A DNA stretch of 64,000 nt from Limnobacter sp. 130. Its GTDB lineage: Bacteria > Pseudomonadota > Gammaproteobacteria > Burkholderiales > Burkholderiaceae_B. The notes under the pieces were generated by a model. The model made no database searches, was not told where the DNA came from, and was given only the letters and a program-made list of their open reading frames with translations. The first letter of the stretch is position 1. The number at the start of each line of letters is the position of its first letter. This document shows, piece after piece, positions 18,216 through 26,779 of the stretch. The stretch covers positions 248,001 to 312,000 of the forward strand of contig NZ_LR732330.1 in NCBI RefSeq assembly GCF_902506325.1, read 5' to 3'. The translations under genes and the position numbers were made by a program.

Positions 18216-19104
18216 ACCCCAGGCTTTGAAGCAGGGTTGCATTGTCGGCCCAACCGCTGCGTACTTTGACCCAGGTTTCAAGGTGCACGCTGCCACCGAA
18301 CAGGCGCTCCATGTCCTGGCGCGCTTCCGAGCCGATTCGTTTGAGTTTTTCCCCACCCTTGCCAATAATCATGGCTTTGTGAGAAGAGCGATCCACCAGA
18401 ATGGATGCATAAATAACCCGGCGACCTTCCTCAATCTCGAATTTGTCGATCACCACCGTGCAGGTGTAAGGCAACTCGTCGCCCACCAAACGGAACAGCT
18501 TTTCCCGAATGCGCTCAGCCGCGAGGAACTTCTCGGGGCGATCCGTCAAGGTGTCCTCGTCATAAAAGAAGGGCTGCTCTGGCAACAGAGCAGAAACTGC
18601 TTCCTTCAATGCATCCAGATTTTTAATGGTTTGCGCGCTCAGGGGCACAATCGCATCAAAATTTCGTTGCCCACTCACCTTCTGAAGAAAAGGCAACATT
18701 TCCGCTTTCTTTTCCAGCAAGTCGACCTTGTTCACCACGGCCACAAGTGGCACACCTTTGGGGCACAACTCCAGCACTTTCATGTCTGCCGGGGTCAACT
18801 TGCCCTGCTCGATTACCCACAAGATGACATTGACATCGGCCAAGGCAGTGAGCACGGCACGGTTCATGGTCTTGTTCAGAGCATTTGAATGTTTGGTTTG
18901 AAAGCCCGGCGTGTCTACGAAAATGAACTGGGTCGGCACGTCCTTGATGGTCTCAGTCATGACCCCAAGCACCCGATGACGAGTGGTTTGTGGCTTGCTG
19001 GACGTAATCGACAAATGTTCGCCAATCATTCCGTTCATAAGGGTGGACTTGCCCACGTTTGGGCGCCCCACCACGGCAATCACGCCGCATTTTGATTCGG
19101 CCAT
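18208..19104 (-). CDS. era: GTPase Era
   Basis: A 298-aa GTPase needed for 30S subunit maturation. G1 is GRPNVGKS (residues 13-20), then the switch region with TTRHR, G3 DTPG, G4 NKVD, and a C-terminal KH domain (LVDRSSHKAMIIGKGGEKLKRIG region). ATG 19104 is 1 nt after the rnc stop and has AGGAGG 8 nt upstream, so the 60 extra in-frame codons upstream are not used. Confidence 0.96.
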   Translation of the reverse strand: MAESKCGVIAVVGRPNVGKSTLMNGMIGEHLSITSSKPQTTRHRVLGVMTETIKDVPTQFIFVDTPGFQTKHSNALNKTMNRAVLTALADVNVILWVIEQGKLTPADMKVLELCPKGVPLVAVVNKVDLLEKKAEMLPFLQKVSGQRNFDAIVPLSAQTIKNLDALKEAVSALLPEQPFFYDEDTLTDRPEKFLAAERIREKLFRLVGDELPYTCTVVIDKFEIEEGRRVIYASILVDRSSHKAMIIGKGGEKLKRIGSEARQDMERLFGGSVHLETWVKVRSGWADNATLLQSLGYE

Positions 19105-19105
19105 G

Positions 19106-19822
19106 TTATTGCCTCCTGCTGGCTTGATTGGGATCAGAATACTCCCGTTCAAGCAATTCGATAAGCACCGCTTGTGCGGCGTGCTGTTCAGCCACCCGGC
19201 GGGAGTGCCCTTGCCCAACTTTGGTAATTTCAAGATCGTCCACTGAACACTCAACACTGAACTCAGGGCTGGCCGATGTACCACCCTCTACCAACACGCG
19301 GTAAATGGGCAGCTTCAAACGTTTACCCTGAAGCAATTCCTGCAAGCGGGTTTTGGGGTCTTTGCCCATGGACTCAATCGGTGTTTCAAGCATCACGGGC
19401 TTGAGCAGGCGAATGACACAATCGCGAGCCGCTTCAAAACCGGAGTCCAGAAGAATGGCCCCAAACAGAGCCTCCAGTCCATCGGCAATAATGCTGTCCT
19501 TAATGGCCTTGGCGCTGCGCAGCTCGCCCGCACCCAAGAAAAGATACTGGTCTAACAACAGGTTACGGCCCACCATGGCCAGGCAATCCTGTTTCACAAG
19601 GTGCGAACGCACCCGCGACATTTTCCCTTCGTCCATGTCTGGATGAGTTTCAAATAAAAGAATAGAGGCTGCACAATTTAAAACACTGTCGCCCAGAAAC
19701 TCCAGGCGCTCATTGTGGAGGCTGCTGTAGCTTCGGTGAGTCAAAGCGAGCCGCAGCAGCGCCTGATCTTTAAACGAATACCCCAATGCAGCCTGAAGAT
19801 TTGAATACTTTGAACTGTCCAC
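19106..19822 (-). CDS. rnc: ribonuclease III
   Basis: A 238-aa double-strand RNA endonuclease for rRNA and mRNA processing. The catalytic signature ERLEFLGDSVL is at residues 38-48 and the second acidic site is DGLEALFGAI. A double-stranded RNA-binding domain covers about residues 160-230 (PKTRLQELLQGK to RRVAEQHAAQAVL). It is in the lepB-rnc-era-recO order. Confidence 0.96.
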   Translation of the reverse strand: MDSSKYSNLQAALGYSFKDQALLRLALTHRSYSSLHNERLEFLGDSVLNCAASILLFETHPDMDEGKMSRVRSHLVKQDCLAMVGRNLLLDQYLFLGAGELRSAKAIKDSIIADGLEALFGAILLDSGFEAARDCVIRLLKPVMLETPIESMGKDPKTRLQELLQGKRLKLPIYRVLVEGGTSASPEFSVECSVDDLEITKVGQGHSRRVAEQHAAQAVLIELLEREYSDPNQASRRQ

Positions 19823-19841
19823 TCAATACCTCCAGCTGGCT

Positions 19842-20708
19842 TTAATGGAACAAGCCAATTCGGGAAAAGTCATTGAAGTTCATCCACACCAAAAATGCCT
19901 TGCCAACCACCTGCTCATCAGAAACAAACCCCCAAATACGGCTGTCGCTGGAATTGTCCCGATTGTCTCCCATCATGAAGTAATGTCCTTGCGGCACCAC
20001 ACAACGAAAACCGGTCACATCGTATTTGCAGTTGTCACGATTCTTGAAGGTCTGTGCACCAATCACATACGGTGGCGCATCCTCATCGTTGAGCATCCGG
20101 TGCGTCTTGCCACCCAGGGTTTCCTGAAACTGAAGAGAATACGAAAAACTATTTGGATCGTAATATTTGTCCAGTTCTTTTACAGGCACAGCCTGGCCGT
20201 TGATGGACAGCTTTTTGTTACGGTACTCGACCACATCGCCACCCACACCCACCACACGCTTGATGTAATCAAGCGATGGATCAAGTGGATAACGAAAGAC
20301 CATGACATCTCCACGCTGTGGATCATTCAATGGAATGATCTTCTTGTCGACAATGGGCAAACGAATACCGTAGGTAAATTTGTTCACCAGAATAAGGTCG
20401 CCGATCAGCAAAGTGGGAATCATTGAGCCTGACGGAATCTTGAACGGCTCGACAACAAAAGAGCGCAACACAAACACGAACAAAATAACCGGGAAAAAAC
20501 TTGCGCTGTATTCCAGCCACAATGGCTGCTTCATGTATTGCTGGCGAATTCGCTTCTCGGCGTCACCATTCAGGTTAGTGTTCCCGCCTGAGCCGACAAG
20601 CGCTTGCTCTGCCGCCATTTTTCGTTTTGGCTTGAACACAAACACATCAAGCACATAGAAAAAGCCGGTGAACAACACCAGCAAAAACAGAATCAGAGAA
20701 AAATTCAT
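19842..20708 (-). CDS. lepB: signal peptidase I
   Basis: A 288-aa inner-membrane protease. Two hydrophobic segments lie at about 3-22 and 68-84 with a cytoplasmic loop between. The Ser95 nucleophile is in PSGSMIPTL and the general-base Lys150 in LDYIKRVVGVGGD; the box GDNRDNSSDSR is also present. It removes signal peptides from exported proteins. The start is 2 nt after the lepA stop. Confidence 0.97.
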   Translation of the reverse strand: MNFSLILFLLVLFTGFFYVLDVFVFKPKRKMAAEQALVGSGGNTNLNGDAEKRIRQQYMKQPLWLEYSASFFPVILFVFVLRSFVVEPFKIPSGSMIPTLLIGDLILVNKFTYGIRLPIVDKKIIPLNDPQRGDVMVFRYPLDPSLDYIKRVVGVGGDVVEYRNKKLSINGQAVPVKELDKYYDPNSFSYSLQFQETLGGKTHRMLNDEDAPPYVIGAQTFKNRDNCKYDVTGFRCVVPQGHYFMMGDNRDNSSDSRIWGFVSDEQVVGKAFLVWMNFNDFSRIGLFH

Positions 20709-20710
20709 TG

Positions 20711-22513
20711 TTATTTGTCTTCCACTTGGAGAATGGCCAAAAACGCTTCTTGTGGAATTTCCACATTACCAACCTGCTTCATGCGCTTCTTGCCTGCTTT
20801 CTGCTTTTCCAACAGTTTTTTCTTGCGGGAAATATCGCCACCGTAACACTTGGCCAATACGTTTTTACGCAAAGCCTTTACTGTTTCACGGGCAATAATA
20901 TTGGCGCCAATGGCTGCTTGAATTGCCACATCAAACATTTGGCGAGAAATGATTTCCCGCATCTTGCCTGCCACTGCACGGCCTCGATACACAGCATTGC
21001 CGCGGTGAACCATGATCGACAACGCATCCACCTTTTCACCATTGATCAGCATGTCAACTTTCACAATGTCCGCAGGCCTGTATTCCTTAAAGGAATAATC
21101 CATTGAGGCATAGCCACGCGAGGTTGATTTCAATTTGTCGAAAAAGTCGAGCACGATTTCAGCCATCGGCATCTCGAACGTAATGCGCACCTGGCGCCCG
21201 TGGTAAACCATATTGGTTTGCGTACCGCGACGGCCTGTACACAGGGTCATCACTGAGCCCACATATTCTTGAGGCATCAACAAATTTACAATCACAATCG
21301 GTTCGCGAATTTCGTCGACCTTGCTCAGGTCAGGCATCTTGGAGGGATTGTCCACCCGCAGAATGGTGCCATCACGCTGTTTGATTTCATAGACCACTGT
21401 TGGAGCAGTGGTAATCAAATCCATGTCGAACTCACGCTCCAGGCGTTCTTGCACAATGTCCATGTGCAACATGCCCAAGAAACCGCAGCGGAAACCGAAC
21501 CCCAGGGCCTGCGATACTTCAGGCTCGTAATTCAAAGCGGCATCGTTCAGGCGCAATTTGTCCAACGCCTCGCGCAAGGCCTCATATTGGTTGGATTCAA
21601 CAGGGAACAAGCCTGCAAACACTTGCGACTGCACCTCTTTGAAACCAGGCAAGGGTTTGTCAGCGGGCTTACCCGCCAAAGTAACCGTGTCACCAACCTT
21701 GGCACTTTCAAGTAGCTTGATGCCGGCATTGATGTAGCCTACTTCACCAGCTGAAAGCGATTCACGCGCAACCGACTTGGGGGTAAACACACCCACATCG
21801 TCGGCAATGTAAGTATCACCCGTGGCCATCAACTTGATCTTGTCTTTGCGGTTAAGCACGCCATTGATCACGCGAACCAGCATTACCACGCCCACATAAT
21901 TGTCGAACCAGCTGTCGATAATCAAAGCCTGCAAAGGTGCATCGCGACTACCGCGAGCGGGTGGCACCTTGTTGACAATCAACTCAAGAACCTCATCTAC
22001 ACCCAAACCGGTTTTGGCTGAAATCGCAATGGCCTCTGAGGCATCAATGCCAATCACATCTTCAATTTCAGACTTCGCGTTTTCTGGATCGGCTTGTGGC
22101 AAATCAATTTTGTTCAACACGGGCAATACTTCCACGCCCAGGTCCAAGGCCGTGTAGCAGTTGGCCACAGTTTGTGCTTCCACACCTTGAGAAGCATCCA
22201 CAACCAGCAATGCACCCTCGCATGCGGACAGTGAGCGACTCACTTCGTAAGAAAAATCAACGTGCCCCGGCGTGTCAATCAAATTGAGCAAATAGGTATT
22301 GCCGTCTTTGGCTTTGTAAGTCAGTGCGGCAGTTTGCGCCTTGATGGTGATGCCACGCTCCCGCTCAATGTCCATGGAATCAAGCACTTGAGAATCCATT
22401 TCCCGATCGCTCAAGCCACCGCATTTGTGTATCAGGCGATCGGCTAGCGTAGATTTCCCGTGATCAATGTGGGCGATGATCGAAAAATTGCGTATGTGCT
22501 GCATTTGCATCAT
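20711..22513 (-). CDS. lepA: elongation factor 4 (LepA)
   Basis: A 600-aa translational GTPase. G1 [14 protein letters not shown] near the N-terminus, [14 protein letters not shown], the EF-G-like domains and the LepA-specific C-terminal domain ([23 protein letters not shown]) are all present. The start is uncertain: ATGs at 22513, 22510 and 22504 are in frame and none has a Shine-Dalgarno sequence. A terminator-like hairpin ends immediately before the first ATG. The usual family start corresponds to 22504 (MQHIRNF). Confidence 0.96.
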   Translation of the reverse strand: MMQMQHIRNFSIIAHIDHGKSTLADRLIHKCGGLSDREMDSQVLDSMDIERERGITIKAQTAALTYKAKDGNTYLLNLIDTPGHVDFSYEVSRSLSACEGALLVVDASQGVEAQTVANCYTALDLGVEVLPVLNKIDLPQADPENAKSEIEDVIGIDASEAIAISAKTGLGVDEVLELIVNKVPPARGSRDAPLQALIIDSWFDNYVGVVMLVRVINGVLNRKDKIKLMATGDTYIADDVGVFTPKSVARESLSAGEVGYINAGIKLLESAKVGDTVTLAGKPADKPLPGFKEVQSQVFAGLFPVESNQYEALREALDKLRLNDAALNYEPEVSQALGFGFRCGFLGMLHMDIVQERLEREFDMDLITTAPTVVYEIKQRDGTILRVDNPSKMPDLSKVDEIREPIVIVNLLMPQEYVGSVMTLCTGRRGTQTNMVYHGRQVRITFEMPMAEIVLDFFDKLKSTSRGYASMDYSFKEYRPADIVKVDMLINGEKVDALSIMVHRGNAVYRGRAVAGKMREIISRQMFDVAIQAAIGANIIARETVKALRKNVLAKCYGGDISRKKKLLEKQKAGKKRMKQVGNVEIPQEAFLAILQVEDK

Positions 22514-22514
22514 T

Positions 22515-22538
22515 AAAAAGGGGGCTTCTTGGCCCCCT
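22515..22538 (-). terminator. terminator-like hairpin directly upstream of lepA
   Basis: On the minus strand GGGGGC and GCCCCC form a 6-bp G/C stem with loop CAAGAA, followed by TTTTT that runs into the lepA ATG. It separates the sigma-E module from lepA. If lepA has its own promoter near 22560, it would be an attenuator in the lepA leader. Confidence 0.75.
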
Positions 22539-22558
22539 GGAAATTTCGGTAACGTGTC

Positions 22559-22586
22559 ATTTTACCCGATCAGGCCTTGCTTTACA
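22559..22586 (-). promoter_or_regulatory. possible lepA promoter within an inverted repeat
   Basis: Minus strand TGTAAA (22581-22586), 16 bp and TAAAAT (22559-22564). The -35 is poor (3 of 6). It lies in the loop of the inverted repeat at 22571-22605. This is a tentative call. Confidence 0.3.
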
Positions 22587-22605
22587 GCATATTTCGCAAG
22601 GCCTG
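22571..22605. repeat. perfect 10-bp inverted repeat between mucD and lepA
   Basis: CAGGCCTTGC (22571-22580) and GCAAGGCCTG (22596-22605) with a 15-nt spacer, 23 nt after the mucD stop. There is no U-run on either strand, so it is either a processing hairpin at the 3' end of the sigma-E mRNA or an operator for lepA. Confidence 0.7.
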
Positions 22606-22627
22606 CCGAGTTGTTCGGAAGTAATGG

Positions 22628-24103
22628 TCAGGGTGTCAGCACCACAAAGAAAGAGTTTTCACCGCGACGCACCAACATGGGCGCCGCTTGCCCTTTTGGA
22701 ATCGCCTTCACCAAATCAGCAAACTGCTTGGCAGAAGTGATATCAATTCGGCCTATGCGCAAAATTACATCCCCAGCAACGATGCCAGCAGACGCCGCCA
22801 TGCCAACAGCATTGCGAACCACCACACCACCTGTCAGGTTCAGTGCAGACTTTTCCTGAGCTGTAGGATCGCTCACAGTCAAGCCCAACTTGTCGGATTC
22901 GACTGGCTTGGGTTTCTCGACTGGCGCAGCTGCTGGTGACGCGGCTTCGTTCTCGAATTCTCCGACAGTAATCGACACTGATTTCTCAGCGCCCTTGCGC
23001 CACAAAACCATATTAACCTTGCTGCCTGGCTTTGTTTCACCCACGATACGTGGCAAGTCCGAAGCTTTCTCGACCTTCTTGCCGTCAAATCGCAAGATAA
23101 TGTCACCCGCAATCACACCTGCTTTGTCAGCCGGGCTGTCTTTGCCCACAGACCCAACCAAGGCGCCCATTGCAGAATCAAGACCCAAGGCCTTGGCCAC
23201 ATCTTTATCAACTTCGCCAATACCCACACCAATTCGACCACGGCTTACCTTGCCCGTGTCGCGCAGCTGCTTGGCCACACGCATGGCTTCATCAATTGGA
23301 ATCGCGAAAGAAATGCCCATGAAACCGCCAGTACGGCTGTAAATCTGGGAGTTGATACCAATGACCTCACCATCCAGGTTCAGCAAGGGACCACCGGAAT
23401 TGCCGGGGTTCACCGCCACATCGGTTTGAATAAAGGGCAAATATTCACCAGTGTCACGCCCCTTGGCGCTAACAATGCCCGCCGTCACCGAGTTTTCAAG
23501 ACCAAAAGGCGAACCAATTGCCACGACCCATTGACCCACCTTGGTATTGGCGACATTTCCGATTTTCAGGAATGGAAGATTTTTACCCTCGATTTTCACC
23601 AACGCCACGTCGGTACGCTGGTCCGATCCGATCACTTTGCCCTTGAATTCACGCTTGTCCGGAAAAGTCACAATAATCGATTCAGCGCCGTCTACGACAT
23701 GGTGATTCGTCAGCAGATAACCGTCTGAATCAATTACAAAGCCCGAACCGACGCCACTGGGTACTTCACGCTCAGGGGCCTGTTGCCCACCACGTGGAGC
23801 CTGGCCAGGTTGCCCGGGCATTGGCGTGCCAGGAGGCATGAATCTACGGAAAAACTCAAAAAATGGATCATTGGGATCCATACCTGGAAAACCAGGAAAC
23901 CCTTGAGGGTTTTGACTAACCTTTTGCGTGGTTCGAATATTCACCACTGCAGGACCCACTCGGTCTACCAAATCGGAAAAGTCAGGCAAGCCGCGTGAGG
24001 TGGTTTGCGCGTGGGCTGGCACTGACCAGGCAAAAAACACCGTGGCCAGCAAAAAAAAGGCCATCACTACAATATTTCGGGAATTCAACACTTCAGATCT
24101 CAT
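22628..24103 (-). CDS. mucD: Do-family periplasmic serine protease (DegQ/MucD)
   Basis: A 491-aa HtrA protease. A signal anchor or signal peptide covers residues 1-32 (ends AHA). The catalytic triad is His135 (TNHHVVDGA), Asp165 (RTDVALVKI) and Ser236 (VNPGNSGGPL), followed by two PDZ domains (about 285-375 and 405-490). The Pro/Gly-rich stretch at 67-110 is an insertion in the LA-loop region. It degrades misfolded envelope proteins and, by context with mucB/rseA/rpoE, belongs to the sigma-E response. AAGGA lies 9 nt before the ATG. Confidence 0.95.
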   Translation of the reverse strand: MRSEVLNSRNIVVMAFFLLATVFFAWSVPAHAQTTSRGLPDFSDLVDRVGPAVVNIRTTQKVSQNPQGFPGFPGMDPNDPFFEFFRRFMPPGTPMPGQPGQAPRGGQQAPEREVPSGVGSGFVIDSDGYLLTNHHVVDGAESIIVTFPDKREFKGKVIGSDQRTDVALVKIEGKNLPFLKIGNVANTKVGQWVVAIGSPFGLENSVTAGIVSAKGRDTGEYLPFIQTDVAVNPGNSGGPLLNLDGEVIGINSQIYSRTGGFMGISFAIPIDEAMRVAKQLRDTGKVSRGRIGVGIGEVDKDVAKALGLDSAMGALVGSVGKDSPADKAGVIAGDIILRFDGKKVEKASDLPRIVGETKPGSKVNMVLWRKGAEKSVSITVGEFENEAASPAAAPVEKPKPVESDKLGLTVSDPTAQEKSALNLTGGVVVRNAVGMAASAGIVAGDVILRIGRIDITSAKQFADLVKAIPKGQAAPMLVRRGENSFFVVLTP

Positions 24104-24118
24104 TTAAAAATTTCCTTG

Positions 24119-25099
24119 TTATTGAGATTTCCAACGAATGGACTTCAGAAAAAGTCCCAAGGTTTTCTCGGGAACCTCACCCAGCACGGTGACCAGGTGT
24201 TCTCCCTGAGTCTCAGACTTGGACATGACGGCCCCGTGGCTCATGGGCACTTGGGGCATCGAATGACCAGCCTGAACTTTCTGAACAAATACCGACAAAG
24301 TCGACAGACCATCGGAGTAAACCGTTTGATGAATTTGATCGTCTTTGGATTTCACACGACAAACAGTGTCCGCCTTTTTAAATCCAAACGCCAGATCGGG
24401 TAAATCATAAGTCAATTCAGCAGAGCTTAAGGTGCGCACCTCGGTACTACTGATTCGCCAACCAGGCCCTGCTTTGACCAAAGCCGGATTTTCAACGAGC
24501 GAAGGTTCAAAGGAAATTTCCTTGAAACCGACATTTTCAAGAATTTCTCCCTGCGGAGAATACAATTCAGATCGCATTAAAAGTTTATTCTCACGATCAA
24601 CGTACAGGCGGTACTCGTAACGCAAATCGTCTTTGGGCACCAGCTTTAACACCCGAACAGCCCTGCCCGCAACGCGACGCCCCGGCAACTCACTGATCGT
24701 GTAAAACTTCTCGAGGGAATTTGAACCGTCTGCGCCTGCAAATACCCGAGGGAACGCAATCGAAGTGTGACGCCTTTCGGTAAGAATCATTTTGCGATCG
24801 GGAATGACACATTGAATTTGGTCATTGTGCCGAATCCATTTGGCAGGCTGGCCATCCAGACGCTCAAGTACTTCAAATTCCCCGCCAGCTGTGGCTTGAT
24901 GCAGCAATTTGCTGGTTTGAGAATGTTTACCTGATTCTGTGATCAACAAACCAGAGTAACTGAGCGACTTGGCTTGATCGTGGCTGGCCCATACCAAGTT
25001 CCAAAGGCTTTGTTCAGCCTGCGCGGAAAAAGCCACCGAGGCCAAAAATACGCCGGTTGCAACATGTTTGGCAAAGTGAAACGGGCGGTACATCTTCAT
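24119..25099 (-). CDS. mucB: sigma-E factor regulatory protein RseB/MucB
   Basis: A 326-aa periplasmic protein. The signal peptide is residues 1-28 (ends SAQA). The large LolA-like domain (about 30-220) and the small C-terminal domain (230-325) of RseB are recognisable by YSGLLITESG, EVLERLDGQPAKWIRH and GWRISS. By family it binds RseA and senses mislocalised envelope components, delaying RseA cleavage. It sits between rseA and mucD. Confidence 0.93.
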   Translation of the reverse strand: MKMYRPFHFAKHVATGVFLASVAFSAQAEQSLWNLVWASHDQAKSLSYSGLLITESGKHSQTSKLLHQATAGGEFEVLERLDGQPAKWIRHNDQIQCVIPDRKMILTERRHTSIAFPRVFAGADGSNSLEKFYTISELPGRRVAGRAVRVLKLVPKDDLRYEYRLYVDRENKLLMRSELYSPQGEILENVGFKEISFEPSLVENPALVKAGPGWRISSTEVRTLSSAELTYDLPDLAFGFKKADTVCRVKSKDDQIHQTVYSDGLSTLSVFVQKVQAGHSMPQVPMSHGAVMSKSETQGEHLVTVLGEVPEKTLGLFLKSIRWKSQ

Positions 25100-25113
25100 G
25101 GGTTCAATGTCAC

Positions 25114-25764
25114 TTAGCGGCTGGAAGAAACATAGTTAAATCGCACAGTGGGGTCTGTGCTGTGGGGAGAAGGCTCCCACACATTCATCCACTCACCTGC
25201 GCCCGAATTATTAACGATAACCCGCTCGGTGTTGTCCAGCATTGGGCGTTCTGCGTCAACCCGGGCCATCGGAGACACAGCAGACAATCCGCCTCGAATG
25301 CTGTTTTGTTGATGGGCCATAAAATATTCTTGCCACAGCGCGAGTTCTGCGTCAGTGAAAGTATTCTCGATGGCTTGTGTTCGTACCATTTGCACCTGAC
25401 TGTCCACAGGCGGAATAGCCTGATTAAGCGCAAAGCTGAAAAAACCCACAGCGGCCATCGATGCCAGCAAGCGACGCGAGCGGCTGGCTGTGAACACGCG
25501 TTGCAATGCTGTTTGGCGCTCAAGCTGAGCGGCCAGTACTGGCGCGATCACGGTCGGTTCATTTTGAATACTGGATTCGATCCGTGCAAGCAAATCCGGA
25601 GAGTGAAACGCAATCATCTCGCTCGAACGAATCAAGTCGCTCACAGCGCAATAGCCCTGCCAGGTCTGGGCCTCTTCGGCACCAATGGCATTGAGAAGGA
25701 ATTTAAGCTCGACTTCATCAAGCTCGCCATCCAACATCGCGGAAATTTGTTCGTTTCTGTTCAT
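25114..25764 (-). CDS. rseA: anti-sigma-E factor RseA/MucA
   Basis: A 216-aa inner-membrane anti-sigma factor. The cytoplasmic RseA domain (MNRNEQISAMLDGELDEVE...; residues 1-75) is followed by one membrane segment (about 114-132, ASMAAVGFFSFAL) and a periplasmic tail. I chose ATG 25764, with GGTGAG upstream and 16 nt after the rpoE stop; an upstream in-frame start at 25908 overlaps rpoE and is not supported. It should hold sigma-E at the membrane until proteolysis. Confidence 0.92.
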   Translation of the reverse strand: MNRNEQISAMLDGELDEVELKFLLNAIGAEEAQTWQGYCAVSDLIRSSEMIAFHSPDLLARIESSIQNEPTVIAPVLAAQLERQTALQRVFTASRSRRLLASMAAVGFFSFALNQAIPPVDSQVQMVRTQAIENTFTDAELALWQEYFMAHQQNSIRGGLSAVSPMARVDAERPMLDNTERVIVNNSGAGEWMNVWEPSPHSTDPTVRFNYVSSSR

Positions 25765-25780
25765 TTGCACACTCACCGGT

Positions 25781-26383
25781 TTACCAACGCTTGCTGCCTT
25801 TGGGTTCCAACAAAGGTTTGATTTTTGCTGCAATGGATTCTCGGGCACGGAAGATTCGTGATCGAACCGTACCAATTGGGCAATCCATTGCCGCGGCAAT
25901 CTCTTCATAACTCAGGCCATCGATCTCACGCATGACAATTGCGGACCGCAACTCTTCAGGCAACGCAGCCATGGCCTCATTGACCGCCTCTCCGATTTGC
26001 TTGGTCTGATAAAGCGATTCCGGCGTATCAATGTTACTAAGAGCAGCATTGTCTTCAAAAGTTTCACTGTCCCCGTCATTTGATTCTCTCAGGGTAGAAG
26101 GACGCCGCCCCTGCGTGACCAACAAATTCTTTGCTGTATTGATCGCGATCCGGTAGATCCAGGTATAAAAGGCACTGTCACCCCGAAAATTACCAATGGC
26201 CCTGTAGGCCTTGATAAAGGTTTCCTGAACCACATCTTCGATGTCTTCCTGATTGCGAACCATGCGGGTGAGCAAGCGCGCCACGCGCCTGTGGTACTTG
26301 TTCACCAACAAGTTGAATGCAAGCTTGTCACCGGCCTGAACCCGTTGAACGATCAATAGATCATCGTCTTTATCGGAGGACAT
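25781..26383 (-). CDS. rpoE: RNA polymerase sigma factor RpoE
   Basis: A 200-aa ECF sigma factor. Region 2 (about 25-95) contains QEDIEDVVQETFIKAYRAI and FYTWIYRIAINTAKN; region 4 (about 135-185) contains LPEELRSAIVMREIDGLSYEEIA and GTVRSRIFRARE. It directs envelope-stress transcription and is restrained by RseA encoded downstream. Its strong GGAGG ribosome binding site is paired with the first codons in a hairpin (26375-26392), and an upstream ORF ends 14 nt inside the gene. Confidence 0.96.
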   Translation of the reverse strand: MSSDKDDDLLIVQRVQAGDKLAFNLLVNKYHRRVARLLTRMVRNQEDIEDVVQETFIKAYRAIGNFRGDSAFYTWIYRIAINTAKNLLVTQGRRPSTLRESNDGDSETFEDNAALSNIDTPESLYQTKQIGEAVNEAMAALPEELRSAIVMREIDGLSYEEIAAAMDCPIGTVRSRIFRARESIAAKIKPLLEPKGSKRW

Positions 26384-26768
26384 TCATCCTCCAAAAGTAG
26401 CTGGAAAGTGACGGTTTTTCTGCGATTTCATGAGATTGAAGTCGACATGCCACGACACACAATGGCCGAAATGCAACCGAAGACGCAGACACAAACACCA
26501 CCTTGGCTTTCAGCAAGGCGGATTGTTCCATAAACAGGAATATGCCGAACGGTAAAACCCAAGCCCGATAAAAGGAGACCATGTGGTGCTCACTGCCTGT
26601 GGATGTTGAGGCACATAGAAAAAAGCGAGGGTCGAATTTGACATGCGCATTGCAATCACTTTCGGAAGTGAATGTGAACACAAGCCGCTGAGGTTTGAGC
26701 GAAGCAGATACAACTCGGGCAGCGAATGTGAATTCATTCAACATGCTGCCCGACCGTGTGTTTGACAA
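26370..26768 (-). CDS. possible hypothetical protein between fabF and rpoE
   Basis: An open frame of 132 codons starting at GTG 26768, 12 nt after the fabF stop, and ending at 26370, overlapping the rpoE start by 14 nt. The middle (about residues 62-110) is hydrophobic. The position matches a small poorly conserved gene often found between fabF and rpoE in Burkholderiales (YgfX-like), but I cannot recognise the sequence and no ribosome binding site is clear. Its 5' end is covered by a strong inverted repeat. If it is not a gene, these 396 bp are a long rpoE leader. Confidence 0.35.
   Translation of the reverse strand: MSNTRSGSMLNEFTFAARVVSASLKPQRLVFTFTSESDCNAHVKFDPRFFLCASTSTGSEHHMVSFYRAWVLPFGIFLFMEQSALLKAKVVFVSASSVAFRPLCVVACRLQSHEIAEKPSLSSYFWRMNVLR
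26375..26392 (-). promoter_or_regulatory. hairpin sequestering the rpoE ribosome binding site
   Basis: On the minus strand GGAGGA is followed by TGAATG and TCCTCC: a perfect 6-bp stem whose 5' arm is the Shine-Dalgarno sequence and whose loop holds the rpoE ATG. Such a structure would limit initiation unless it is melted or unfolded by a ribosome arriving from the upstream ORF. Confidence 0.65.
26715..26753. repeat. 9-bp inverted repeat downstream of fabF
   Basis: TCGGGCAGC (26715-26723) and GCTGCCCGA (26745-26753) are perfect arms; inside, GAATG and CATTC can extend the structure. It starts 27 nt after the fabF stop. No U-run follows on the minus strand, so it would be an RNA-stabilising 3' hairpin or an operator rather than a classic terminator. 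Confidence 0.6.
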
Positions 26769-26779
26769 GGAGCGCCCCG

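Noticed and set aside
18216-18365. 50-residue N-terminal extension of recO
   Set aside because: It overlaps era and does not resemble RecO; the ATG at 18215 gives the family start.
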